Shown piece by piece: positions 25,231-36,747 of a DNA stretch of 64,000 nt. A program made the translations under genes and the position numbers. The notes below the pieces were generated by a model. It searched no databases and was not told where the DNA came from. It saw only the letters and a list, made by a program, of their open reading frames with translations. The number at the start of each line of letters is the position of its first letter. The stretch's first letter is position 1. The DNA lies in the NCBI GenBank assembly GCA_033782935.1, contig JAWQEG010000477.1:992001-1056000 (forward strand), written 5' to 3'. This DNA comes from Petrolisthes cinctipes (taxonomy: Eukaryota; Arthropoda; Malacostraca; Decapoda; Porcellanidae).

Positions 25231-27531
25231 GTGCTAGAATATTTTCAAAATATAGGCTAAAAACATGCTAAAAATCGACATTTTAGGTGCCAAAAAATCG
25301 ATATCTCAAATTCAGTCCCAAAACACCCGAAAATTCGATATTTAGAGGTCCCAGAAGGTATCTGTACATGCTTACTCCGTGTTAGAGTATTTTCAAAATT
25401 CAGGCCCAAAACATGCTGAAAATCGATATTTTTGGTGCCCAAAGTCAATATGTGCATGTATCTTCTGTACCCGTTTATATCTCAAATTCAGGCTCAAAAC
25501 ACCCGAAAATTCAATATTTGGGGGTCCCAGAAGCAATCTGTACATGCCTACTCAGTGCTAGAATATTTTCATAATATAGGCTAAAAACATGCTAAAAATC
25601 GATCTTTTAGGTGCCAAAAAGTCGATATCACAAATTCAGTCCCAAAACACCCGAAAATTCGATATTTTGGGGTCCCAGAAGCGATCTGTACATGCCTACT
25701 CCGTGTTAGAGTATTTTCAAAATACATGCTCCAAACATACTGAAAATCGATCTTTTAGGTGCGCAAAAGTCGATATGTGCATGCATCTTCAGTACCCGTT
25801 TATATCTCAAATTCAGGCTCAAAACACCCGAAAATTCAATATTTTGGGGTCCCAGAAGCAATCTGTACATGCCTACACAGTGCTAGAATATTTTCAAAAT
25901 ATAGGCTAAAAACATGCTAAAAATCGACATTTTAGGTGCCAAAAAATCGATATCTCAAATTCAGTCCCAAAACACCCGAAAATTCGATATTTAGAGGTCC
26001 CAGAAGGTATCTGTACATGCCTACTCCGTGTTAGAGTATTTTCAAAATACAGGCCAAAAACATACTGAAAATCGATCTTTTAGGTGCCCAAAAGTCGATA
26101 TGTGCATGCATCTTCTGTACCCGTTTATATCTCAAATTCTGGCCCTAAACACCCGAAAATTCGATATTTTGGGGTCCCAGAAGCGATCTGTACATGCCTA
26201 CTCCGTGTTAGAGTATTTTCAAAATTCAGGCCCAAAACATGCTGAAAATCGATATTTTTGGTGCCCAAAGTCAATATGTGCATGTATCTTCTGTACCCGT
26301 TTATATCTCAAATTCAGGCTCAAAACACCCGAAAATTCAATATTTTGGGGTCCCAGAAGCAATCTGTACATGCCTACTCAGTGCTAGAATATTTTCAAAA
26401 TATAGGCTAAAAACATGCTAAAAATCGATCTTTTAGGTGCCAAAAAGTCGAAATCTCAAATTCAGTCCTAAAACACCCGAAAATTCGATATTTAGGGGTC
26501 CCAGAAGCGATCTGTACATGCCTACTCCGTGTTAGAGTATTTTCAAAATACATGCTCAAAACATACTGAAAATCGATCTTTTAGGTGCACAAAAGTCGAT
26601 ATGTGCATGCATCTTCTGTACCCGTTTATATCTCAAATTCAGGCTCAAAACACCCGAAAATTCAATATTTTGGGGTCCCAGAAGCAATCTGTACATGCCT
26701 TCTCAGTGCTAGAATATTTTCAAAATATAGGCTAAAAACATGCTAAAAATCGATCTTTTAGGTGCCAAAAAGTCGAAATCTCAAATTCAGTCCTAAAACA
26801 CCCGAAAATTCGATATTTTGGGGTCCCAGAAGCGATCTGTACATGCCTACTCCGTGTTAGAGTATTTTCAAAATACAGGCCAAAAACATACTGAAAATCG
26901 ATCTTTTAGGTGCCCAAAAGTCGATATGTGCATGCATCTTCTGTACCCGTTTATATCTCAAATTCTGGCCCTAAACACCCGAAAATTCGATATTTTGGGG
27001 TCCCAGAAGCGATCTGTACATGCCTACTCCGTGTTAGAGTATTTTCAAAATTCAGGCCCAAAACATGCTGAAAATCGATATTTTTGGTGCCCAAAGTCAA
27101 TATGTGCATGTATCTTCTGTACCCGTTTATATCTCAAATTCAGGATCAAAACACCCGAAAATTCAATATTTTGGGGTCCCAGAAGCAATCTGTACATGCC
27201 TACTTAGTGCAAGAATATTTTCAAAATATAGGCTAAAAACATGCTAAAAATCGATCTTTTAGGTGCCAAAAAGTCGATATCTCAAATTCAGTCCCAAAAC
27301 ACCCGAAAATTCGATATTTAGGGGTCCCAGAAGCGATCTGTACATGTCTACTCCGTGTTAGAGTATTTTCAAAATACATGCTCAAAACATACTGAAAATC
27401 GATCTTTTAGGTGCACAAAAGTCGATATGTGCATGCATCTTCAGTACCCGTTTATATCTCAAATTCAGGCTCAAAACACCCGAAAATTCAATATTTTAGG
27501 GTCCCAGAAGCAATCTGTACATGCCTACACA
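25231..27531 (+). repeat. 2,301 bp block, copy 1
   Basis: The order is f-B-c-D-f-A-B-c-D-c-A-B-c-D. Markers repeated at +2,301 are TTTGGGGGTCCC, TTTTCATAATATAGG near 25,566, a short monomer with an A-like end (TATTTTGGGGTCCCAGAAGCGATC), CATGCTCCAAACATACTG, GGTGCGCAAAAG, AAGTCGAAATCTC, CAGTCCTAAAACACC and ATGCCTTCTCAG. Confidence 0.85.
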
Positions 27532-29154
27532 GTGCTAGAATATTTTCAAAATATAGGCTAAAAACATGCTAAAAATCGATCTTTTAGGTGCCAAAAAATC
27601 GATATCTCAAATTCAGTCCCAAAACACCCGAAAATTCGATATTTAGAGGTCCCAGAAGGTATCTGTACATGCTTACTCCGTGTTAGAGTATTTTCAAAAT
27701 TCAGGCCCAAAACATGCTGAAAATCGATATTTTTGGTGCCCAAAGTCAATATGTGCATGTATCTTCTGTACCCGTTTATATCTCAAATTCAGGCTCAAAA
27801 CACCCGAAAATTCAATATTTGGGGGTCCCAGAAGCAATCTGTACATGCCTACTCAGTGCTAGAATATTTTCATAATATAGGCTAAAAACATGCTAAAAAT
27901 CGATCTTTTAGGTGCCAAAAAGTCGATATCACAAATTCAGTCCCAAAACACCCGAAAATTCGATATTTTGGGGTCCCAGAAGCGATCTGTACATGCCTAC
28001 TCCGTGTTAGAGTATTTTCAAAATACATGCTCCAAACATACTGAAAATCGATCTTTTAGGTGCGCAAAAGTCGATATGTGCATGCATCTTCAGTACCCGT
28101 TTATATCTCAAATTCAGGCTCAAAACACCCGAAAATTCAATATTTTGGGGTCCCAGAAGCAATCTGTACATGCCTACACAGTGCTAGAATATTTTCAAAA
28201 TATAGGCTAAAAACATGCTAAAAATCGACATTTTAGGTGCCAAAAAATCGATATCTCAAATTCAGTCCCAAAACACCCGAAAATTCGATATTTAGAGGTC
28301 CCAGAAGGTATCTGTACATGCCTACTCCGTGTTAGAGTATTTTCAAAATACAGGCCAAAAACATACTGAAAATCGATCTTTTAGGTGCCCAAAAGTCGAT
28401 ATGTGCATGCATCTTCTGTACCCGTTTATATCTCAAATTCTGGCCCTAAACACCCGAAAATTTGATATTTTGGGGTCCCAGAAGCGATCTGTACATGCCT
28501 ACTCCGTGTTAGAGTATTTTCAAAATTCAGGCCCAAAACATGCTGAAAATCGATATTTTTGGTGCCCAAAGTCAATATGTGCATGTATCTTCTGTACCCG
28601 TTTATATCTCAAATTCAGGCTCAAAACACCCGAAAATTCAATATTTTGGGGTCCCAGAAGCAATCTGTACATGCCTACTCAGTGCTAGAATATTTTCAAA
28701 ATATAGGCTAAAAACATGCTAAAAATCGATCTTTTAGGTGCCAAAAAGTCGAAATCTCAAATTCAGTCCTAAAACACCCGAAAATTCGATATTTAGGGGT
28801 CCCAGAAGCGATCTGTACATGCCTACTCCGTGTTAGAGTATTTTCAAAATACATGCTCAAAACATACTGAAAATCGATCTTTTAGGTGCACAAAAGTCGA
28901 TATGTGCATGCATCTTCTGTACCCGTTTATATCTCAAATTCAGGCTCAAAACACCCGAAAATTCAATATTTTGGGGTCCCAGAAGCAATCTGTACATGCC
29001 TTCTCAGTGCTAGAATATTTTCAAAATATAGGCTAAAAACATGCTAAAAATCGATCTTTTAGGTGCCAAAAAGTCGAAATCTCAAATTCAGTCCTAAAAC
29101 ACCCGAAAATTCGATATTTTGGGGTCCCAGAAGCGATCTGTACATGTCTACTCC
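27532..29154 (+). repeat. 2,301 bp block, copy 2 (match covers about 1.6 kb)
   Basis: Same order and markers as copy 1 up to about 29,154, where copy 1 has A and this copy switches to D. One private change is AAATTTGATATTTTGG near 28,460. The first short monomer here has CGATCTTTTAGG in place of CGACATTTTAGG, and the first block monomer after it is B. Confidence 0.84.
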
Positions 29155-30157
29155 GTGTTAGAGTATTTTCAAAATACATGCTCAAAACATACTGAAAATC
29201 GATCTTTTAGGTGCACAAAAGTCGATATGTGCATGCATCTTCTGTACCCGTTTATATCTCAAATTCAGGCTCAAAACACCCGAAAATTCAATATTTTGGG
29301 GTCCCAGAAGCAATCTGTACATGCCTTCTCAGTGCTAGAATATTTTCAAAATATAGGCTAAAAACATGCTAAAAATCGACATTTTAGGTGCCAAAAAATC
29401 GATATCTCAAATTCAGTCCCAAAACACCCGAAAATTCGATATTTAGGGGTCCCAGAAGCGATCTGTACATGTCTACTCCGTGTTAGAGTATTTTCAAAAT
29501 ACATGCTCAAAACATACTGAAAATCGATCTTTTAGGTGCACAAAAGTCGATATGTGCATGCATCTTCAGTACCCGTTTATATCTCAAATTCAGGCTCAAA
29601 ACACCCGAAAATTCAATATTTTAGGGTCCCAGAAGCAATCTGTACATGCCTACACAGTGCTAGAATATTTTCAAAATATAGGCTAAAAACATGCTAAAAA
29701 TCGATCTTTTAGGTGCCAAAAAGTCGATATCTCAAATTCAGTCCCAAAACACTCGAAAATTCGATATTTAGGGGTCCCAGAAGCGATCTGTAAATGCCTA
29801 CTCCGTGTTAGAGTATTTTCAAAATACATGCTCCAAACATACTGAAAATCGATCTTTTAGGTGCGCAAAAGTCGATATGTGCATGCATCTTCAGTACCCG
29901 TTTATATCTCAAATTCAGGCTCAAAACACCCGAAAATTCAATATTTTGGGGTCCCAGAAGCAATCTGTACATGCCTACTCAGTGTTAGAGTATTTTCAAA
30001 ATACAGGCCCAAAACATGCTGAAAATCGATATTTTAGATGCCCAAAGTCAATATGTGCATGTATCTTCTGTACCCGTTTATATCTTAAATTCAGGTTCAA
30101 AACACCCGAAAATTCAATATTTTGGGGTCCCAGAAGCAATCTGTACATGCCTACACA
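29155..30157 (+). repeat. D-rich junction segment (D-f-D-c-D-E)
   Basis: Three D monomers, two of them followed directly by a short monomer and the last by E. ACATGTCTACTCC precedes two of the D monomers. ATGCCTTCTCAG near 29,323 and the GGTGCGCAAAAG D subtype at 29,805 tie the segment to the flanking block copies. Confidence 0.78.
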
Positions 30158-31632
30158 GTGCTAGAATAATTTCAAAATATAGGCTAAAAACATGCTAAAA
30201 ATCGACATTTTAGGTGCCAAAAAATCGATATCTCAAATTCAGTCCCAAAACACCCGAAAATTCGATATTTAGAGGTCCCAGAAGGTATCTGTACATGCTT
30301 ACTCCGTGTTAGAGTATTTTCAAAATTCAGGCCCAAAACATGCTGAAAATCGATATTTTTGGTGCCCAAAGTCAATATGTGCATGTATCTTCTGTACCCG
30401 TTTATATCTCAAATTCAGGCTCAAAACACCCGAAAATTCAATATTTGGGGGTCCCAGAAGCAATCTGTACATGCCTACTCAGTGCTAGAATATTTTCATA
30501 ATATAGGCTAAAAACATGCTAAAAATCGATCTTTTAGGTGCCAAAAAGTCGATATCACAAATTCAGTCCCAAAACACCCGAAAATTCGATATTTTGGGGT
30601 CCCAGAAGCGATCTGTACATGCCTACTCCGTGTTAGAGTATTTTCAAAATACATGCTCCAAACATACTGAAAATCGATCTTTTAGGTGCGCAAAAGTCGA
30701 TATGTGCATGCATCTTCAGTACCCGTTTATATCTCAAATTCAGGCTCAAAACACCCGAAAATTCAATATTTTGGGGTCCCAGAAGCAGTCTGTACATGCC
30801 TACACAGTGCTAGAATATTTTCAAAATATAGGCTAAAAACATGCTAAAAATCGACATTTTAGGTGCCAAAAAATCGATATCTCAAATTCAGTCCCAAAAC
30901 ACCCGAAAATTCGATATTTAGAGGTCCCAGAAGGTATCTGTACATGCCTACTCCGTGTTAGAGTATTTTCAAAATACAGGCCAAAAACATACTGAAAATC
31001 GATCTTTTAGGTGCCCAAAAGTCGATATGTGCATGCATCTTCTGTACCCGTTTATATCTCAAATTCTGGCCCTAAACACCCGAAAATTCGATATTTTGGG
31101 GTCCCAGAAGCGATCTGTACATGCCTACTCCGTGTTAGAGTATTTTCAAAATTCAGGCCCAAAACATGCTGAAAATCGATATTTTTGGTGCCCAAAGTCA
31201 ATATGTGCATGTATCTTCTGTACCCGTTTATATCTCAAATTCAGGCTCAAAAGACACGAAAATTCAATATTTTGGGGTCCCAGAAGCAATCTGTACATGC
31301 CTACTCAGTGCTAGAATATTTTCAAAATATAGGCTAAAAACATGCTAAAAATCGATCTTTTAGGTGCCAAAAAGTCGAAATCTCAAATTCAGTCCCAAAA
31401 CACCCGAAAATTCGATATTTAGGGGTCCCAGAAGCGATCTGTACATGCCTACTCCGTGTTAGAGTATTTTCAAAATACATGCTCAAAACATATTGAAAAT
31501 CGATCTTTTAGGTGCACAAAAGTCGATATGTGCATGCATCTTCAGTACCCGTTTATATCTCAAATTCTGGCTCAAAACACCCGAAAATTCAATATTTTGG
31601 GGTCCCAGAAGCAATCTGTACATGCCTACTCA
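30158..31632 (+). repeat. 2,301 bp block, copy 3 (offset 2,626 from copy 2)
   Basis: Same start (f-B-c-D-f-A-B-c-D) with TTTGGGGGTCCC, TTTTCATAATATAGG near 30,493, CTCCAAACATACTG and GGTGCGCAAAAG. The spacing to copy 2 is 2,626 bp, which is 2,301 plus 325 bp. Private changes are AGAATAATTTC near 30,166, GAAGCAGTC near 30,783, AAAGACACGAAAATTC near 31,250 and CATATTGAAAATCG near 31,489. Confidence 0.83.
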
Positions 31633-33598
31633 GTGTTAGAGTATTTTCAAAATACAGGCCCAAAACATGCTGAAAATCGATATTTTAGATGCCCAAAGTC
31701 AATATGTGCATGTATCTTCTGTACCCGTTTATATCTCAAATTCAGGCTCAAAACACCCGAAAATTCAATATTTTGGGGTCCCAGAAGCAATCTGTACATG
31801 CCTACACAGAGCTAGAATATTTTCAAAATATAGGCTGAAAACATGCTAAAAATCGACATTTTAGGTGCCAAAAAATCGATATCTCAAATTCAGTCCCAAA
31901 ACACCCGAAAATTCGATATTTAGAGGTCCCAGAAGGTATCTGTACATGCCTACTCCGTGTTAGAGTATTTTCAAAATACAGGCCAAAAACATACTGAAAA
32001 TCGATCTTTTAGGTGCCCAAAAGTCGATATGTGCATGCATCTTCTGTACCCGTTTATATCTCAAATTCAGGATCAAAACACCCGAAAATTCGATATTTTG
32101 GAGTCCCAGAAGCGATGTGTACATGCCTACTCCGTGTTAGAGTATTTTCAAAATTCAGGCCCAAAACATGCTGAAAATCGATATTTTTGGTGCCCAAAGT
32201 CAATATGTGCATGTATCTTCTGTACCCGTTTATATCTCAAATTCAGGCTCAAAACACCCGAAAATTCAATATTTTGGGGTCCCAGAAGCAATCTGTACAG
32301 TGCTAGAATATTTTCAAAATATAGGCTAAAAACATGCTAAAAATCGATCTTTTAGGTGCCAAAAAATCGATATCTCAAATTCAGTCCCAAAACACCCGAA
32401 AATTCGATATTTAGAGGTCAAAGAAGGTTTCTGTACATGCTTACTCCGTGTTAGAGTATTTTCAAAATACAGGCCAAAAACATACTGAAAATCGATCTTT
32501 TAGGTGCCCAAAAGTCGATATGTGCATGCATCTTCTGTACCCGTTTATATCTCAAATTCTGGCCCTAAACACCCGAAAATTCAATATTTTGGGGTCCCAG
32601 AAGCAATCTGTACATGCCTACTCAGTGCTAGAATATTTTCAAAATATAGGCTAAAAACATGCTAAAAATCGATCTTTTAGGTGCCAAAAAGTCGATATCT
32701 CAAATTCAGTCCCAAAACACCCGAAAATTCGATATTTAGGGGTCCCAGAAGCGATCTGTACATGCCTACTCCGTGTTAGAGTATTTTCAAAATACATGCT
32801 CAAAACATACTGAAAATCGATCTTTTAGGTGCACAAAAGTCGATATGTGCATGCATCTTCAGTACCCGTTTATATCTCAAATTCAGTCTCAAAACACCCG
32901 AAAATTCAATATTTTGGGGTCCCAGAAGCAATCTGTACATGCCTACACAGTGCTAGAATATTTTCAAAATATAGGCTAAAAACATGCTAAAAATCGACAT
33001 TTTAGGTGCCAAAAAATCGATATCTCAAATTCAGTCCCAAAACACCCGAAAATTCGATATTTAGTGGTCCCAGAAGGTATCTGTACATGCCTACTCCGTG
33101 TTAGAGTATTTTCAAAATACAGGCCAAAAACATACTGAAAATCGATCTTTTAGGTGCCCAAAAGTCGATATGTGCATGCATCTTCTGTACCCGTTTATAT
33201 CTCAAATTCTGGCCCTAAACACCCGAAAATTCGATATTTTGGGGTCCCAGAAGCGATCTGTACATGCCTACTCCGTGTTAGAGTATTTTCAAATTTCAGG
33301 CCCAAAACATGCTGAAAATCGATATTTTTGGTGCCCAATGTCAATATGTGCATGTATCTTCTGTACCCGTTTATATCTCAAATTCAGGCTCAAAACACCC
33401 GAAAATTCAATATTTTGGGGTCCCAGAAGCAATCTGTACATGCCTACTCAGTGCTAGAATATTTTCAAAATATAGGCTAAAAACATGCAAAAAATCGACA
33501 TTTTAGGTGCCAAAAAATCGATATCTCAAATTCAGTCCCAAAACACCCGAAAATTCGATATTTAGAGGTCCCAGAAGGTATCTGTACATGCCTACTCC
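31633..33598 (+). repeat. Mixed HOR segment leading into the 3 kb block family
   Basis: The order is E-f-A-B(166)-f-A/D-c-D-f-A-B-f. Markers of the following family appear here: GAGGTCAAAGAAGG near 32,414 and TATTTAGTGGTCCC near 33,058. Private changes are TTCAGGATCAAAAC and GGAGTCCC with GCGATGTG in A near 32,067-32,118, and CAAATTTCAGG near 33,290. Confidence 0.78.
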
Positions 33599-35901
33599 GT
33601 GTTAGAGTATTTTCAAAATACAGGCCAAAAACATACTGAAAATCGATCTTTTTGGTGCCCAAAAGTCGATATGTGCATGCATCTTCTGTACCCGTTTATA
33701 TCTCAAATTCTGGCTCAAAACACCCGAAAATTCGATATTTTGGGGTCCCAGAAGCGATCTGTACATGCCTACTCCGTGTTAGAGTATTTTCAAAATTCAG
33801 GCCCAAAACATGATGAAAATCGATATTTTTGGTGCTCAAAGTCAATATGTGCATGTATCTTCTGTACCCGTTTATATCTCAAATTCAGGCTCAAAACACC
33901 CGAAAATTCAATATTTTGGGGTCCCAGAAGCAATCTGTAAAGTGCTAGAATATTTTCAAAATATAGGCTAAAAACATGCTAAAAATCGATCTTTTAGGTG
34001 CCAAAAAGTCGATATCTCAAATTCAGTCCCAAAACACCCGAAAATTCGATATTTTGGGGTCCCAGAAGCAATCTGTACATGCCTACTCAGTGTTAGAGTA
34101 TTTTAAAAATTCAGGCCCAAAACATGCTGAAAATCGATATTTTTGGTGCCCAAAGTCAATACGTGCATGTATCTTCTGTACCAGTTTATATCTCAAATTC
34201 AGGCTCAAAACACCCGAAAATTCAATATTTTGGGGTCCCAGAAGCAATCTGTACATGCCTACACAGTGCTAGAATATTTTCAAAATATAGGCTAAAATAA
34301 AAACATGCTAAAAATCGACATTTTAGGTGCCAAAAAATCGATATCTCAAATTCAGTCCCAAAACACCCGAAAATTCGATATTTAGAGGTCCCAGAAGGTA
34401 TCTGTACATGCTTACTCCGTGTTAGAGTATTTTCAAAATACAGGCCAAAAACATACTGAAAATCGATCTTTTAGGTGCCCAAAAGTCGATATGTGCATGC
34501 ATCTTCTGTACCCGTTTATATCTCAAATTCTGGCCCTAAACACCCGAAAATTCGATATTTTGGGGTCCCAGAAGCGATCTGTACATGCCTACTCCGTGTT
34601 AGAGTATTTTCAAAATTGAGGCCCAAAACATGCTGAAAATCGATATTTTTGTTGCCCAAAGTCAATATGTGCATGTATCTTCTGTACCCGTTTATATCTC
34701 AAATTCAGGCTCAAAACACCCGAAAATTCAATATTTTGGGGTCCCAGAAGCAATCTGTACATGCCTACTCAGTGCTAGAATATTTTCAAAATATAGGCTA
34801 AAAACATGCTAAAAATCGATCTTTTAGGTGCCAAAAAGTCGATATCTCAAATTCAGTCCCAAAACACCCGAAAATTCGATATTTTGGGGTCCCAGAAGCG
34901 ATCTGTACATGCCTACTCCGTGTTAGAGTATTTTCAAAATTAAGGCCCAAAACATGCTGAAAATCGATATTTTTGGTGCCCAAAGTCAATATGTGCATGT
35001 ATCTTCTGTACCCGTTTATATCTCAAATTCAGGTTCAAAACACCCGAAAATTCAATATTTTGGGGTCCCAGAAGCAATCTGTACATGCCTACACAGTTCT
35101 AGAATATTTTCAAAATATAGGCTAAAAACATGCTAAAAATCGACATTTTAGGTGCGAAAAAATCGATATCTCAAATTCAGTCCCAAAACACCCGAAAATT
35201 CGATATTTAGAGGTCAAAGAAGGTATCTGTACATGCTTACTCCGTGTTAGAGTATTTTCAAAATACAGGCCAAAAACATACTGAAAATCGATCTTTTAGG
35301 TGCCCAAAAGTCGATATGTGCATGCATCTTCTGTACCCGTTTATATCTCAAATTCTGGCTCAAAACACCCGAAAATTCAATATTTTGGGGTCCCAGAAGC
35401 AATCTGTACATGCCTACTCAGTGCTAGAATATTTTCAAAATATAGGCTAAAAACATGCTAAAAATCGATCTTTTAGGTGCCAAAAAGTCGATATCTCAAA
35501 TTCAGTCCCAAAACACCCGAAAATTCGATATTTTGGGGTCCCAGAAGCAATCTGTACATGCCTACTCCGTGTTAGAGTATTTTCAAAATACATGCTCAAA
35601 ACATACTGAAAATCGATCTTTTAGGTGCACAAAAGTCGATATGTGCATGCATCTTCAGTACCCGTTTATATCTCAAATTCAGGCTCAAAACACCCGAAAA
35701 TTCAATATTTTGGGGTCCCAGAAGCAATCTGTACATGCCTACACAGTGCTAGAATATTTTCAAAATATAGGCTTAAAACATGCTAAAAATCGACATTTTA
35801 GGTGCCAAAAAATCGATATCTCAAATTCAGTCCCAAAACACCCGAAAATTCGATATTTAGTGGTCCCAGAAGGTATCTGTACATGCCTACTCCGTGTTAG
35901 A

Positions 35902-35916
35902 GTATTTTCAAAATAC
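35902..35916. repeat. Monomer-start dyad GTATTTT-C-AAAATAC
   Basis: Perfect inverted repeat with 7 bp arms and a one-base centre, present in nearly all A, D and E monomers. In c and f the two outer bases are both changed (ATATTTT-C-AAAATAT), so pairing is kept. In B the right arm is AAAATTC, which leaves five inner pairs plus the outer G-C. It sits at a constant place a few bases into each monomer as phased here. Confidence 0.8.
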
Positions 35917-35963
35917 AGGCCAAAAACATACTGAAAATCGATCTTTTAGGTGCCCAAAAGTCG

Positions 35964-35992
35964 ATATGTGCATGCATCTTCTGTACCCGTTT
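35964..35992 (+). other. 29 bp segment present in long monomers, deleted from short monomers
   Basis: The segment begins with ATAT and is followed by a second ATAT at 35993-35996. Removing it from a 177 bp monomer yields exactly 148 bp and the sequence seen in c and f. It contains the palindrome TGCATGCA and the CCCGTTT element. The length and junction agree with one deletion by slippage or microhomology. Confidence 0.85.
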
Positions 35993-36001
35993 ATATCTCA
36001 A
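35985..36001 (-). other. Element resembling a CENP-B box (7 of 9 core bases)
   Basis: Read on the minus strand, this 17 bp site matches seven of the nine fixed bases of the mammalian CENP-B box consensus (NTTCGNNNNANNCGGGN). The ANNCGGG half is complete and the TTCG half is half-matched (TGAG). It occurs at the same place in A, B, D and E and loses its CCCGTTT half in c and f. A few monomers read CCTGTTT and lose the match. The matching half is short enough for coincidence, and binding is not shown. Confidence 0.3.
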
Positions 36002-36070
36002 ATTCTGGCCCTAAACACCCGAAAATTCGATATTTTGGGGTCCCAGAAGCGATCTGTACATGCCTACTCC

Positions 36071-36246
36071 GTGTTAGAGTATTTTCAAAATTCAGGCCCA
36101 AAACATGCTGAAAATCGATATTTTTGGTGCCCAAAGTCAATATGTGCATGTATCTTCTGTACCCGTTTATATCTCAAATTCAGGCTCAAAACACCCGAAA
36201 ATTCAATATTTTGGGGTCCCAGAAGCAATCTGTACATGCCTACTCA
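36071..36246 (+). repeat. Monomer type B, 176 bp (reference copy)
   Basis: Full-length monomer, one base shorter than A because AAAAGTCGAT is AAAGTCAAT. Diagnostic features are CAAAATTCAGGCCCAAAACATGCTG, ATCGATATTTTTGGTGCCC and GTGCATGTATC, which removes the TGCATGCA palindrome. It is the only type whose first dyad is broken, because AAAATTC replaces AAAATAC. It ends CTACTCAGTGCTAG or, in some blocks, CTACTTAGTGCTAG. Confidence 0.92.
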
Positions 36247-36394
36247 GTGCTAGAATATTTTCAAAATATAGGCTAAAAACATGCTAAAAATCGATCTTTT
36301 AGGTGCCAAAAAGTCGATATCTCAAATTCAGTCCCAAAACACCAGAAAATTCGATATTTAGGGGTCCCAGAAGCGATCTGTACATGCCTACTCC
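36247..36394 (+). repeat. Short monomer type c, 148 bp (reference copy)
   Basis: Short monomer, equal to a 177 bp monomer minus 29 bp: GTCGATATG...TTTATATCTC has become GTCGATATCTC, with a single ATAT at the join. Diagnostic features are GGCTAAAAACATGCTAAAAATCGATC, GGTGCCAAAAAGTCGATATCTC, CAGTCCCAAAACACC and TATTTAGGGGTCCC. The first dyad reads ATATTTT-C-AAAATAT. It normally closes the first trimer. Confidence 0.92.
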
Positions 36395-36571
36395 GTGTTA
36401 GAGTATTTTCAAAATACATGCTCAAAACATACTGAAAATCGATCTTTTAGGTGCACAAAAGTCGATATGTGCATGCATCTTCAGTACCCGTTTATATCTC
36501 AAATTCAGGCTCAAAACACCCGAAAATTCAATATTTTGGGGTCCCAGAAGCAATCTGTACATGTCTACTCA
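36395..36571 (+). repeat. Monomer type D, 177 bp (reference copy)
   Basis: Full-length monomer opening the second trimer. Diagnostic features are AATACATGCTCAAAACATACTG, GGTGCACAAAAGTCG, TGCATGCATCTTCAGTACC, and TTCAGGCTCAAAACACC with TTCAATATTTTGGGG and GAAGCAATC. A subtype with CATTCTCAAAACATACTGAATATCG occurs at 15,748, 17,251 and 19,079. A subtype with CTCCAAACATACTG and GGTGCGCAAAAG occurs near 25.7, 28.0, 29.8 and 30.6 kb. Confidence 0.92.
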
Positions 36572-36747
36572 GTGTTAGAGTATTTTCAAAATACAGGCCC
36601 AAAACATGCTGAAAATCGATATTTTAGATGCCCAAAGTCAATATGTGCATGTATCTTCTGTACCCGTTTATATCTCAAATTCAGGCTCAAAACACCCGAA
36701 AATTCAATATTTTGGGGTCCCAGAAGCAATCTGTACATGCCTACACA
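36572..36747 (+). repeat. Monomer type E, 176 bp (reference copy)
   Basis: Full-length monomer, related to B but with an intact first dyad (GTATTTT-C-AAAATAC) and ATCGATATTTTAGATGCCC in place of ATCGATATTTTTGGTGCCC. It usually ends CTACACAGTGCTAG, or CTACCCAGTGCTAG in the right-hand part of the window. E is the type most often missing where a D monomer is followed directly by a short monomer. Confidence 0.92.

Larger units (their letters stand above)
35894..36070 (+). repeat. Monomer type A, 177 bp (reference copy)
   Basis: Full-length monomer. It starts GTGTTAGAG, followed by the dyad GTATTTT-C-AAAATAC at 35902-35916. Diagnostic features are GGCCAAAAACATACTG, GGTGCCCAAAAGTCGATATG, the 8 bp palindrome TGCATGCA, TTCTGTACCCG, TTCTGGCCCTAAACACC and AAATTCGATATTTTGGGG, then GAAGCGATC. 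A normally opens the 1,002 bp unit. It carries the segment (35964-35992) that short monomers lack. Confidence 0.92.

Noticed and set aside
35894..36070. Perfect CENP-B box in CACCCGAAAATTCGATATT (minus strand TCGAATTTTCGGG)
   Set aside because: The spacing between TCG and CGGG is wrong by one base and the fixed A is T, so it does not fit the consensus. The other site (35,985-36,001) fits better and is reported with low confidence.
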